In this document: positions 45,601-55,114 of the stretch, piece by piece
Position numbering within the stretch: position 1 is the stretch's first letter
Layout: every line of letters starts with the position of its first letter
Source of the DNA: Chrysaora quinquecirrha
Lineage: Eukaryota > Cnidaria > Scyphozoa > Semaeostomeae > Pelagiidae
Length of the DNA stretch: 64,000 nucleotides
Assembly (NCBI GenBank): GCA_014526335.1
Contig: JACTAT010000044.1
Location: forward strand, 2,327,421-2,391,420
Direction: 5' to 3'
The notes under the pieces: model-generated
What the model was told of the DNA's origin: nothing
The model's input: only the letters and a program-made list of their open reading frames with translations
Database searches by the model: none
Position numbers and translations under genes: made by a program

Positions 45601-47103
45601 CAAAATTGGCTCAAGGATAACCTAGGTTTTTCCTAGGTCAACCTAGGTGTATCTCTCAAGGAAAACCTAGAAATGAACCTAGGTTTTCCTTGAGCCAATC
45701 CTTGAGAAGACCTAGGTTTTCCTAGGTTTTAAATTGGAACAACGTAGCTGTATATGGAAAGAAAAACAGTTCAAGGAAAACCTAGGTCTGCTCAAGGATG
45801 CCATATTTGGATGTCATCAACCGATATTTCTGATGACAGGAATACCTAGGTTAAACCTAGGTTTTCCTAGGGCAATCAATAACAATTATTTGATAGAAAA
45901 CCTAGGTTTTACCTAGGTTAACCTAGGTATAGAATACATCATTACCCTAGATAAACCTTGAGAAGATGACACTCTATTTTCATTCAAGATTAATAAAAGT
46001 AGAAATTATGATTGTAAAGGCCCGATGTTATTTTTTATTCTGCATTGTTTCATGAAACGCCTCTAATAAAATAAACTTCAGCTCCATCAACACGCGATTT
46101 TCCAACACATTCCCAACATGAATCAATGAATTCCGAATACTAGATTGAGAATTTCTGATACTGAATGTTGGAATTAGAAGAACAAGAACGCCAAATGTGA
46201 AAAACATGAAGCAAACACACTTTAACCCGTCTTTAACCACTCTTAGTAGATCGAATATAAACTGAGACCGAATGAAAAGGCTTATACAAGAAATAAACTA
46301 ATTTGCCTTTAGTACTTTTTGTCATTTGTAGTATTTAAACTAATGGTGTAAATAGCTATTTTTGGAAGCTTTGAGTTCCGAAATTAATAAGCTCAAAACG
46401 TTGAGCGCTTATGGAAATAAGTCATATGCTAAAACGCTTTAAATGCTTTTAGTAGCAAATTGATGAGTTAATTTTAGCCTCTGCATAATAGGCGTTATCT
46501 AAACTACAAAAACAACACGAATTTTAAACCATACTCGAAGAATGCAACAACTTACAACTCTTCACCTTCAAGTTTGTTCTGCCAATTTAGCGACAGTTTC
46601 TGCATTTTCAGTCTTTCATAGTAAAAATAGGTCCTCATTGTCATCGACTGTTTATCAGCATCGTTGTTTGGTTTATGAAATTACTGTGCCCATTATTAAA
46701 AACCATAAAAACTGTGCAATTTTGAACAGACGAAAATCGTGTCTGCCTTCCAGAAGCAAAGTCGTTATCAAACCGTTAGAATTGTATTTTGGCGCAAAAA
46801 CTTTTCGTAAGCTCAAGGTTTTCTCAAGGTGCCGTGTGTTTGATTTTCTCAAGGTTTCATGAAATACCTTGAACTAAAATGAATTCATTGGCATTTCAAG
46901 GATTTATCAAGGTCCTTGGTTCAAATATGGTTCAAGGTTGGATCTAAATCCTTGAAACAACAGACGTTTTTTAATAGTGTTCAAGGTTTTCTCAAGGTCC
47001 TTGAGGTACTGAAATCAAGGTTTTTTTCGCAACAAGAAATACTGCTCAAGGATCCTGGGGTATCCTTGATCATCCCTAGGTTTTCTCAAGGAAAATCCCT
47101 TAA
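45600..47103. mobile_element. 1.5-kb insertion with CCTAGG and CTCAAGG minisatellite ends
   Basis: Splits the LINE endonuclease at the codons for Ser-Glu-Ile-Lys. The left part (45610-45945) is an array of AACCTAGGTTTTCCTAGG units. The right part (46805-47100) is an array of TTCTCAAGGTCCTTGA-like units. The extreme ends resemble each other as inverted repeats (GGCTCAAGGATAACCTAGG against TTCCTTGAGAAAACCTAGG). A possible 9-bp duplication (GTAAAGGCC against ATTAAGGGA on the minus strand) is too degraded to be sure of. No transposase. Confidence 0.65.
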
Positions 47104-47695
47104 TTTCAGAGAGACCAATAACTTGGAAATCAATCTTTAGGGAGCAAAGAAGAGCATGAAATTCTTCATAATGAAGTGAAAGACTACGAATATTCATGTG
47201 GAAGAGGGCAAAATCCTTACTAGAAGTTTCTAAATTAGTCAGTTCCTTTAAGGAATAGTATTCAGAGCTCAAGTTTATGTTGATATTTTCATCAATGTCA
47301 TAATCAGATAGGTTTGGCAAATTAGTTAACCTGGATGAGGGTGGATTAGACAGCTGATAGTTGGAAAAAATGTCAAAATCATTTTCGCCTTGTAAGACAC
47401 TGTCAGGTACCAGGGTAAAGGGAAAAATGGTGGAGTTTTTTAATATGGAACAATACAAACAAATCCATTGTTTATTATCGGGCTCTTTTTGGAGCTCTTT
47501 ATATTCAGAAATCGAAATATCATTGCATTCTATGTGAATCCAGTTATTACAATGGTCACAGAAAATTGATTTATGGTTATGCTTGACACTGTTTTTGCAA
47601 ATGCCACAGGGAAATGTTGAATTGGCTGCATCTAATTCTACCTCAGAAGCTATTCTAGCCACTATTTCATCAGTCAGTTTGGATAAGGTCAACAT
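47104..47695 (-). pseudogene. LINE N-terminus: PHD-type zinc finger plus endonuclease start
   Basis: From Met 47695. Residues 30-82 form a PHD-like finger: CGICK, HKSIFCDHCNNWIHIEC and QWICLYC, a Cys4-His-Cys3 pattern in the usual order. After an acidic/Asn-rich linker come FALFHMNIRSL (the endonuclease Asn motif) and VIGLSEIK (catalytic Glu). The frame then runs into the insertion. PHD fingers at this position are known in CR1-type LINEs. This start gives the full finger and no longer in-frame start is obvious. Confidence 0.88.
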
Positions 47696-47779
47696 CTGGT
47701 TGTTTGAAAAAATGGAAAAATAAATAAGATGTAAATATTAAAAGTTCAAAATGAACGACATGCAGGACATTACCTAATT

Positions 47780-48281
47780 GTAATTTCTTTTATTAGTTTA
47801 AGTTTTTGCTACTTTCCTTTTTTAAATGCAATCCAGGAGGCTTGTTTTCGAAGGAGGGAGTAATGTTAAGGGACAGGTTTTGCTTGTTTGTGTCCTTGAT
47901 GTTTTTCAACTTGTTTGTCTAAACTTCCATTCATTTTGTTTATTATCACCTTGTCAACTTACATTCTATGTGCCATTGTCCTTTCATCTGGTCATCACCA
48001 TCTTGCCATTTGTCATAATCCCCGTTGCGTCATTATTAGGTGTGTCTTTAGTCATCTTGGTTACCATCAGTCGTGTTCTTGCTGTTGTCGAGTCAAGTTG
48101 TGTCCTGGAGGACTTGGAGTTGTGCCGAGTTTTCGAATTTGCTGTGTCCGTGAGAAGCTCTAGAGATCGAATTTTGTTGAAAGTTTATCGCGGATGAAAG
48201 AAATAAGAAAACTGGATTTTATAAAGTTGAATAGTCTTATTACCGTTTACGTCGATATATTCATTTCAGTGATTTATTTTA
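47780..48281 (+). mobile_element. 3' end and LTR of a Ty3/gypsy element (tentative)
   Basis: TTCGAAGGAGGGAGTAA directly precedes TGTTAAGGGACAGG at 47862, the usual form of a polypurine tract joined to a gypsy LTR, and the frame before it (AGGCTTGTTTTCGAAGGAGG) is typical of gypsy 3' ends. The LTR end is unclear; it may continue beyond the hAT MITE at 48290. No second copy lies in the window. Confidence 0.5.
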
Positions 48282-48289
48282 AATCTCAA

Positions 48290-48623
48290 CAGAGGCGTAG
48301 GAGGGTATTGAAAAGTGGGGGGGCACATGAAAAAAGGGGCAATATAGAGAGCAAGTGCGCCGATGGTGCACCCTCCAAGGGGGTCCGGGGGCATGCTCCC
48401 CAAGAAAATTTTGAATATAGAAGCAGCTACTTTGGCTCTCGTAGCCTCTTTCGGACTATTCTTAATTATATAAACATATTTCCAAGGCAATTGGTGGTCC
48501 TACTTAGCCCTTCAAGGTGTAAGGAAGGGGCACTTTTCAGATATAAAAGGGGCAGGCATAAGATTTGGCAGAAAAGTGGGAGGGCACGTGCCCCCCCTTG
48601 CCCCCCCGGCTCCTACGCCACTG
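48290..48623. mobile_element. hAT-type MITE, 8-bp TSD AATCTCAA
   Basis: 334 bp with ends CAGAGGCGTAGGAG and CTCCTACGCCACTG. The target duplication AATCTCAA is perfect (48282-48289 and 48624-48631). The interior has the shared GGGGGTCCGGGGGCATGCTC motif at 48377 and C-rich ends. No transposase. Confidence 0.9.
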
Positions 48624-48739
48624 AATCTCAACCTCGTAGTTTTCTTGAATTATAATTAATCAAATTTTGAATAATGGAGTTTTTTACTTAAATTTCAAGT
48701 CAATGAAATTATTATAACATTTTCCCACCGAAGCCCAGA

Positions 48740-49212
48740 TGTTAATACAAACTTTCATTTCACGCTTTTCACTTGTTTACACGCTTTTATTTGTCTTTGT
48801 TTTTCAGTAGTTTGTACGTACTGTTTTGTTTAAATGTCCCTGTAGATCTAATTGTTCGTGGAGTGAACTCTTTCTTATTGTTAAAATAACGTGCTTAAAG
48901 TAGAATTTTTATTATTCCGTTGAGAGTAAGATCAATGTATAAAAAGGCGAGTAGTTTTTAAGCAAGCCAGACGGAGCCAAAGGGCTCAGTAGCAGGTTAA
49001 CTGTGATGTGCTTGCGACAGGCAGGAAACAGTTGGTAAGTTGCTATTTATGTATGATATTTACAAGTTATGTTTTTCTGTTATTTAGCTCTATTAGTTTC
49101 TGTCTTGTTTGTAATTATTGTATTGATTAATTCTAGTTAATCGATTTGAAATATCGCATTATCAAGCCCTGCTATACGTCTCTGTGTCGCGCCTGAGGAA
49201 AAAGCAATCACA
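48740..49212 (+). repeat. 5' LTR of the BEL/Pao element
   Basis: 473 bp from TGTTAATACAAAC to AAGCAATCACA. Contains a TATAAAA-like promoter box (GTATAAAAAGGCGAG at about 48936). The sequence right after it is not an obvious primer site; TGGTGTGAATCTGTTG lies about 18 bp further on. Confidence 0.92.
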
Positions 49213-49282
49213 TGAAAATTAACAACTGATCTTGGTGTGAATCTGTTGTGGAAAGGATGTAGATCCTGCCCAGCAGACTGAG

Positions 49283-49665
49283 GTGATCAAGATGGCATCA
49301 AGAAACCGAAAACCAACCGAGAAAGGCCTTGAATATCAACTGGAGATGAATTTTAAATTCCTTGGTGAAGCATGGAGGAGTCTCAAATCTGTGTCGGAAG
49401 AGCTGAGATCGTTCATGGCTGAGAAACGTTCCGTAAGGGAAGCGAAAGTTCTGCATGCACGATGGATGGGTTTGTACGAAGCTTTCATGCAGGCCAATGA
49501 TGCTTACTGTGTTCTTTTGAATGAAGATGTCAGAAAGGAACACCTGGACACCTGGTTTCAAGACAAGGATATTTGGATATCAAATGTCACGTCAAGCACC
49601 GAGGAGTGGTTTACTGGAAAATTCGATGGACAAAGTGCTGCCTCAAGACGATCTTCATCTAGGAG
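49283..49665 (+). pseudogene. BEL Gag, N-terminal part
   Basis: From Met 49283 (or 49292, MASRNRKP). Helical segment LEYQLEMNFKFLGEAWRSLK, then WMGLYEAFMQANDAYCVLLN and EEWFTGKFDG, followed by Ser/Arg-rich SRRSSSRS. The hAT MITE at 49666 cuts it. The last ~9 codons of the open frame (KGANRKKY) are MITE sequence. Gag continues at 50396 in SRSKKSLIRLAAES. Confidence 0.8.
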
Positions 49666-50395
49666 CAAGGGCGCAAATCGAAAAAAATATTGAGGGGTGT
49701 CATGAAGTGGAACCGAAGGGTATTTGTCTTTGTGTGCCGAAAAGCGCACCTACCTAGGGGGGTTCGGGGGCATGCTCCCCCCGGAAAATTTTGAAAATTG
49801 GGTTGTTAGAATCGCTCTGGTGACCATTTCAGGACTCTTTTAATGTAATTTTTGCGCAGCCCAGCTGTTGAAGAAAATCTAAGAAACAACAAGCTTTGTC
49901 AAAATTTATGTCCATGTTGTCGCCTGGCGCCCGGAATTGTCCAGAAAAATAAAAAATAAGGCCAGAAATGGCTGACACAACTTGTCTTTGTTGTACAGCT
50001 AGGCATCTCCTGACTAACGGCAGTATTGACTACCAATACATTGTACTGTCATGAAGGGATTGGGTTGCAATTGGCCGAAAGTTGTCCCGCCAGCTGCTCT
50101 GGCCCTTTTGTTTGCTAATTTGTTCTTTCAAGGAAACATCATCACTATTTCCTGCTATGCAAAACAGCGTGGTGAATTAAGTTCAATGTTCAATGATCTG
50201 CATGAGAGCAACTTTTTACCGATTTTTCTTTGGGTTTCGGGTACAACTCTGTTTATTACTATTGAAAATGGAAATAATTTAGTTCAGAGCCGGATCGGGA
50301 CCGACTTTATCACTATAAAGTAGCTACTGGGACCGGTTGGAAAAATTATTGGGGGGTGTCACACCCCCACACCCCCCCCCTCATTTGCGCCCCTG
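49666..50395. mobile_element. hAT-type MITE inside BEL gag, 8-bp TSD TCTAGGAG
   Basis: 730 bp with ends CAAGGGCGCAAAT and ATTTGCGCCCCTG. The perfect target duplication TCTAGGAG lies at 49658-49665 and 50396-50403. It contains the GGGGGTTCGGGGGCATGCTC motif near 49757 and a GGGGGGTGTCACACCCCC hairpin near the right end. The 90-aa frame at 50051-50323 has no recognised domain. Confidence 0.92.
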
Positions 50396-51430
50396 TCTAG
50401 GAGCAAGAAGTCATTAATCAGACTTGCAGCAGAATCCAGGAAGATTGAAGAGTTGAAGAAAATGGAAATTGCACTGAAAGAGAAACAGGAACTCGAGCGA
50501 AGAGTTAAACTGATGGAATTGGAGCTGCAACAAGAGAAGGAGAGAAGTCAGATTAGAGAAGAAATCGTCAGATCTCAATCAAGAAGTCAACTGATCCAAG
50601 AAATCGAGAATGAAGATGCTGATAGTCAAAACTTGGATGAAGAAGTTTATGATGACGGAAGAAACATTTGTTCCCTGATGAGGGACAAACAAGGACATGA
50701 GAATGAAGATGAAAGTCTCTGTGGCATTGATGCTGAGAGCCTTTCAAGAAAGAAATCCATTGTGCAGAACCTCGGTGAAGTTCTTCTGGAACTCCAAAGG
50801 CCGAAATTGGAAATTAAGAAGTTTGACGGAGATTGCCTGTCTCTCAACAAATTCATGAGGCAGTTCAAATCCAGAATAGAGAAGATTTGCAATGATGACG
50901 AAAAAATGGCTTATCTAGAACAGTTTACCACTGGAAAAGCTCATTGAATTGTTACAGGGTACTCATTTTTGTCCTCCAATGTTGGATACAAAGCAGCTGT
51001 CAAAGAACTGTCACGACGTTATGGTGAAGCTGAGGTGATGGCTAACAGCTATGTGTAACAGGTGTTACAGTGGCCGATGATTAAAGCCGATGATCCAAAG
51101 TCTCTTGACGACTTTTCAGTATTTTTGAAGGAATGTCAAGCTGCAACTCAATGCATTGGAACTATGAACATACTTGAACATAGAGAAAACCTACGACAGA
51201 TCTTGAAGAAACTTCCAGTTTACATGCATGATCGATGGCAAAGAGTTGTACAGACGTTGCACCAAAATGGAAAGATGGTGAAGTTCTCCAATCTAGTGAA
51301 CTTCGTTGAGTCAGAAGCCATAAAGTTGACTGAACCAGTCTGGGGCAGAAATGCTCTTTTTGTTCACAGAAAAGGGAACAAAGGAAGCCAAAAGTTACAA
51401 CAGCAGCAACTAATGTTTGTGAAGGATTAA
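50396..51430 (+). pseudogene. BEL Gag, central part with coiled coil
   Basis: Continues gag with a long charged coiled coil (KIEELKKMEIALKEKQELER, about 70 residues), an acidic linker, and the capsid-like LEIKKFDGDCLSLNKFMRQF. An in-frame stop at 50945 is followed by similarity in the same frame (GYKAAVKELSRRYGEAEVMA). A second stop lies at 51056, then a frame to 51430 with DDFSVFLKECQAATQCIG and VNFVESEAIKLTEPVW. These are the Gag-like domains usually annotated upstream of BEL proteases. Confidence 0.85.
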
Positions 51431-51815
51431 AATGCTGGGGTTGTGATGGATCTCACCGCATCAAAGAATGTCCGAAGCTGAAAGAAAGCAGTCTGAGTGA
51501 AAGAAAAAATATCGTGAGAGCAAAGAAACTTTGTTTTAACTGCTTGGTAAAAGGACATTTCTCTACAGGATGCCCTTCAAAATCCAGTTGTGCTGTTTGC
51601 AAGAAGAGACACCACATTCTGTTGCATGATTTCACCAAAAAATCTGAAGAACAGACTGAGGAGAAAGAGGAGAATGCTGGAAACATAGGACAATCTGGAG
51701 TTTCAAATGCAGTGGCCAGTGGAAGTTGTACAATGCCTTTCATTCCTGTCAAGGTGTTTTCAGGATCCGAAATGGTTACGTGTAACGCATTTCTCGACTC
51801 TGGCAGCAATGTTTA
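51430..51815 (+). pseudogene. BEL zinc knuckles and start of aspartic protease
   Basis: Two Cys/His boxes: CWGCDGSHRIKEC and CFNCLVKGHFSTGC (CX2CX4HX4C), then SSCAVCKKRHHILLH, the BEL-type third box. After an acidic stretch comes the protease active site FLDSGSNV (DSG). A stop codon directly after it at 51814 breaks the frame. The domain resumes at 51817. Confidence 0.88.
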
Positions 51816-51816
51816 A

Positions 51817-52713
51817 TTTAAAACTGAATGTCTTGCTGAGAGACTTAAGGTTTCTGGGAAAAAAACAACAATCAATCTGAAAACTATGGGAAATACAGTA
51901 AGTCAGCAGACAACAATCATTCGTGGATTGAAGATATCAGCTATTGACAGTGAAGAAGTTCTAGTTGAACTACCCCCAGTGTTCACCAAATCAAACTTAC
52001 CGGTAGAGTCATGGCAGACATCTTCAAGTAAAGACCTGGTTGCATGGACTCATCTGAAGACGATCAATCTTCCTACCACAAAGATCAATGAAAGTATAGA
52101 CTTGCTGATTGGAAACAATGTTCCTGCAGCATTGGCCCCCATAGATGTTATTACAGGTCCAGTTGGAAGTCCATACGCTACAAAGACAATACTTGGCTGG
52201 GTTGTATGGGGAGTCACGAAAAGGAAGAAAATGTCAGCCAACAGTAACTATGTATATGCAGATCTCAGTTTGGAGATTTTGTATCGAGAAAGTTTGGACT
52301 TTGACTTTCCAGAAAGAACAGCAGATGACAAGAAGGAATGGTCATGGGAGGACAGACGATTCATGAAAGTGATGGAGGAATCTTGCGTTTTGATAGATGG
52401 CCACTATCAAGTCGATCTTCCTTTCCGCGACCCAGAATTGAAGTTACCTTGCAACCGGAAGCTAGCTGAAAGTAGACTCGAGAATTTAAAAAAGAAGATG
52501 CTCAAGAACGATCAGTTTCAACATGACTACAAAGCCTTCATACAAGATATGATCGATAAGGGATATGCAAAAGAAGTACTCAATGAAACAGAAGTCAACA
52601 ATGGAAGAGAATGGTACATACCTCACCATGGTGTTTACAACCCTCAAAAGCCTGGGAAAATTAGAGTGGTATTCGATAGTGCTGCCAAATGCAATGGAAT
52701 CTACCTGAATCAC
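51817..52713 (+). pseudogene. BEL protease remainder and start of RT
   Basis: Continues with INLKTMGNTVSQ..GLKISA, IDLLIGNNVPAALAP (protease flap-to-end region) and GPVGSPYATKTILGWVVWG. It then enters the pre-RT region (SWEDRRFMKVMEE, YQVDLPFRDP) and RT motif WYIPHHGVYNPQKPGKIRVV followed by FDSAAKCNGIYLN. The foldback element inserts after the Leu-Asn codons. RT resumes at 54969. Confidence 0.88.
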
Positions 52714-52721
52714 CCCGTGTA

Positions 52722-53246
52722 ACGTGTGTGCAGTACCGTGGGGGATGCGCAGTACCGTGGGGATGTTCAGTACATGTGGGGAGGCATCCCTGAGTACCGT
52801 GGGGGATGTTCAGTACCGTGGGGAGGCATCCTGAGTACCGTGGGGCGACATCTTGAGTACCGTGGGGGTTGTTCAGTACCGTGGGGTGGCATCTTGAGTA
52901 CAGTGGGGGGATATCATGATGTCTGTGGGGAGGCATCCGTGAGTACCGTGGCGGATATTCAGTACCGTGGGGGGATACCTTGAGTACCGTGGGGGATGTT
53001 CAGTACCGTGGGGAGGCATCTTGAGTACCGTGGAGGGATATCATGATGTCTGTGGGGAGGCATCATGAGTACCGTGGGGGATGTTCAGTACCGTGGGGGG
53101 ATATCATGAGTACAGTGGGGAGGCATCTCTGAGTACCGTGGGGGTTGCTCAGTACCGTGGGGAGGCATCATGAGTACCGTGGGGGATGTTCAGTACCGTG
53201 GGGAGGCATCTCTGAGTACCGTGGCGGATGTTCAGTACGGTGGGGT
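52722..53246. repeat. Left minisatellite array of the foldback element
   Basis: About 25 units of roughly 20 bp with core GTACCGTGG, alternating GGGATGTTCA and GGAGGCATC-type tails. The reverse-complement array lies at about 54498-54950. Unit order differs somewhat between arms, so they have evolved or recombined after duplication. Confidence 0.9.
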
Positions 53247-53418
53247 TGATCACCTGTAATCAATCTTCGAATCACTTTTTCCGCTGTTATTTTTATAACT
53301 TATCGCGCGGGATTAGTACATCGTTTCTTAGTCAACACAACGGAAAACCGGACTACTATGAATGTCAAGGTCACAAGAGTCGTTTGCGTGAGATAATTTG
53401 ATGTATTCCAAAATAAGT

Positions 53419-54213
53419 CTATAAGACCACTTCGTATGAGTTTTCCATCAAATGACAACACGAACTGTTTGGATTTTTTCGTCTCTTGGGAATAGCTTCT
53501 AAAATCGATGTTACTACTCCAGGCTTGAGATTCCTCGGAACTCTTGAGTTTCTCTCCAGAAATCTTTTCAATATTTGGTCAGACGGAACAGCAAAATTAA
53601 TTTTTGTTCTTTCTGTCACTTTCATGTGGCCCAATTGTGAACTTCCATCCACAACACACCCACTAAATTTCAAGCCCCTTGAAAACCGTACCCATTTTCC
53701 ATGGAATAAAAGGTATCCGGAAATCCAAAAAAGCAACGACTCCTTTCTGTACCTCATACTGCTAGCATTTCTGCATGAATAAAAACGAACGACATCAAGA
53801 AAAAGAAGCAATGCTATGTTATTCATGGGGAATTTATCTTTGGAGACGAGTTTTAAGAACCGTGCTAAGTCTGCTAGTAAGTTGTATTTTCTCAAAGTTG
53901 GCAGGGCCTTTTTTAACAGAGACATTATTTCGTCATCGCAACCTACTTCAGCGTCGGAAAACTCTTTATCCTGGAAGTCTTCTGTCATGTTCTGAAAGTA
54001 TTCATCATTTTCTTCTTCATCGTTAATTTCAAAGATCCCAGATACTGATAAATCAGAAGGGAACAAACATTTCCTTGGCATAGAATCTGCAAAGTCGTCT
54101 CCGTTGTCCATATCGACCTGTTTTGTATGTTGCAAGAACGTATCAAACGCTGAGCACGGGCTGCTTGCCCTTCTAGGAGCATGCTGCAAAAATTTTTGGT
54201 ACAGCTCATCCAT
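53419..54213 (-). CDS. Unrecognised 264-aa protein carried by foldback element
   Basis: Single open frame, Met 54213 to stop 53419, filling the space between the arms; the start lies about 115 bp inside the right arm. I do not recognise a named family. Residues 1-60 are polar; 62-95 strongly acidic (EINDEEENDEYF, CDDE); 97-125 predicted helix (SLLKKALPTLRKYNLLADLA); 132-180 a hydrophobic/aromatic block (NNIALLLFLDVVRFY, LLFWISGYLLF, HGKWVRF); 186-210 a Gly-rich segment then KINFAVPSDQIL; C-terminus basic (IPKRRKNPNS). No zinc finger, DDE triad or nuclease motif is visible. The hydrophobic stretches contain charges, so a globular fold is likelier than membrane helices. It is uninterrupted while the surrounding BEL genes are broken, so it is either younger or under selection. 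It could be a transposition protein or a captured host gene. Confidence 0.6.
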   Translation of the reverse strand: MDELYQKFLQHAPRRASSPCSAFDTFLQHTKQVDMDNGDDFADSMPRKCLFPSDLSVSGIFEINDEEENDEYFQNMTEDFQDKEFSDAEVGCDDEIMSLLKKALPTLRKYNLLADLARFLKLVSKDKFPMNNIALLLFLDVVRFYSCRNASSMRYRKESLLFWISGYLLFHGKWVRFSRGLKFSGCVVDGSSQLGHMKVTERTKINFAVPSDQILKRFLERNSRVPRNLKPGVVTSILEAIPKRRKNPNSSCCHLMENSYEVVL

Positions 54214-54968
54214 CGAGATTTTAATTCATTCTCACATTTGGTCAGTACAACACACTTTTGTAAGGCACAATTGTCCTAAGCAGGTTCTAGAAATACAAAT
54301 ATCAACTACAGAACAAAACTTCGCTGTGTTTTGAAATACATCAGATTATCTCACGCAAACGACTCTTGTGAACTTGACATTCATAGTATAGTCCGGTTTT
54401 CCGTTGTATTGACTAAGAAACGATGTTCGAATCCCGCGCGATAAGTTATAAAAATAACAACGGAAAAAGTGATTCGAAGATTGATTACAGTTGATCAACC
54501 CCACCGTACTGAACATCCGCCACGGTACTCAGAGATGCCTCCCCACGGTACTGAACATCCCCCACGGTACTCATGATGCCTCCCCCACGGTACTGAGCAA
54601 CCCCCACGGCACTCAGAGATGCCTCCCCACTGTACTCATGATATCCCCCCACGGTACTGAACATCCCCCACGGTACTCATGATGCCTCCCCACAGACATC
54701 ATGATATCCCTCCACGGTACTCAAGATGCCTCCCCACGGAACTGAACATCCCCCATGGTACTCAGGATGCCTCCCCACAGAAATCATGGTATCCCCCCAC
54801 GGTACTGAACATCCCCCACGGTACTCAAGATGTCGCCCCACGGTACTCAGGATGCCTCCCCACGGTACTGAACATCCCCCACGGTACTCAGGGATGCCTC
54901 CCCACATGTACTGAACATCCCCCACGGTACTGCGCATCCTCCACGGTACTGCACACACGTTACACGGG

Positions 54969-55114
54969 ATGTGAATGACACTCTCCTACCTGGATCAAAT
55001 TTACTGAACAGCTTGCAAGGTCTGTTGCTCCGGTTTAGAGAATTTCCAGTAGCATTTTCCAGTGATATAGAATGCATGTTCTATTAAGTTAAAGTACCAG
55101 AAAAGCAGAGAGAT
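54969..55114 (+). pseudogene. BEL reverse transcriptase, segment after the insertion
   Basis: Resumes with [38 protein letters not shown] (first catalytic Asp in SSDIECMF). A stop codon follows in place of the expected Gln (FY*VKVPEKQR). The frame continues into the next entry. Confidence 0.88.

Larger units (their letters stand above)
42499..47700 (-). mobile_element. Nearly complete CR1/L2-like LINE, interrupted once
   Basis: On the minus strand: PHD-type zinc finger and start of endonuclease (47695-47104), an inserted element (about 45600-47103), rest of the endonuclease (45600-44474), RT (44470-42837), a 340-bp 3' UTR and an (GAAACT)n tail at 42531-42499. The frame is whole except for one frameshift near 44470 and the insertion. 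It looks much younger than the LINEs at 2645 and 11966. Confidence 0.88.
52714..54968. mobile_element. Foldback element with GTACCGTGGGG arrays and an intact ORF
   Basis: 2255 bp. Ends CCCGTGTAACGTGTGTGCAG and reverse complement. Each arm (52714 to about 53411; about 54329 to 54968) has an outer array of ~20-bp units GTACCGTGGGGGATGTTCA / GTACCGTGGGGAGGCATCA, then about 160 bp of unique inverted sequence. The target duplication is about 11 bp, imperfect (ACCTGAATCAC at 52703-52713, ATGTGAATGAC at 54969-54979), inside the BEL RT. The centre is filled by one minus-strand ORF of 264 aa. It may be the autonomous or gene-carrying member of the family whose arm lies at 11238-11965. Confidence 0.9.

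Noticed and set aside
47826..48197. 123-aa Leu/Val-rich possible membrane protein
   Set aside because: The region starts with a gypsy polypurine tract and LTR start, so the frame is probably LTR sequence.
48194..48655. 153-aa frame
   Set aside because: It spans a hAT MITE with a clear 8-bp duplication; the frame is accidental.
52726..54978. Proteins of 85-99 aa such as SVPWGGILSTVGG and [12 protein letters not shown] repeats
   Set aside because: Translations of the mirrored ~20-bp minisatellites in the foldback arms.
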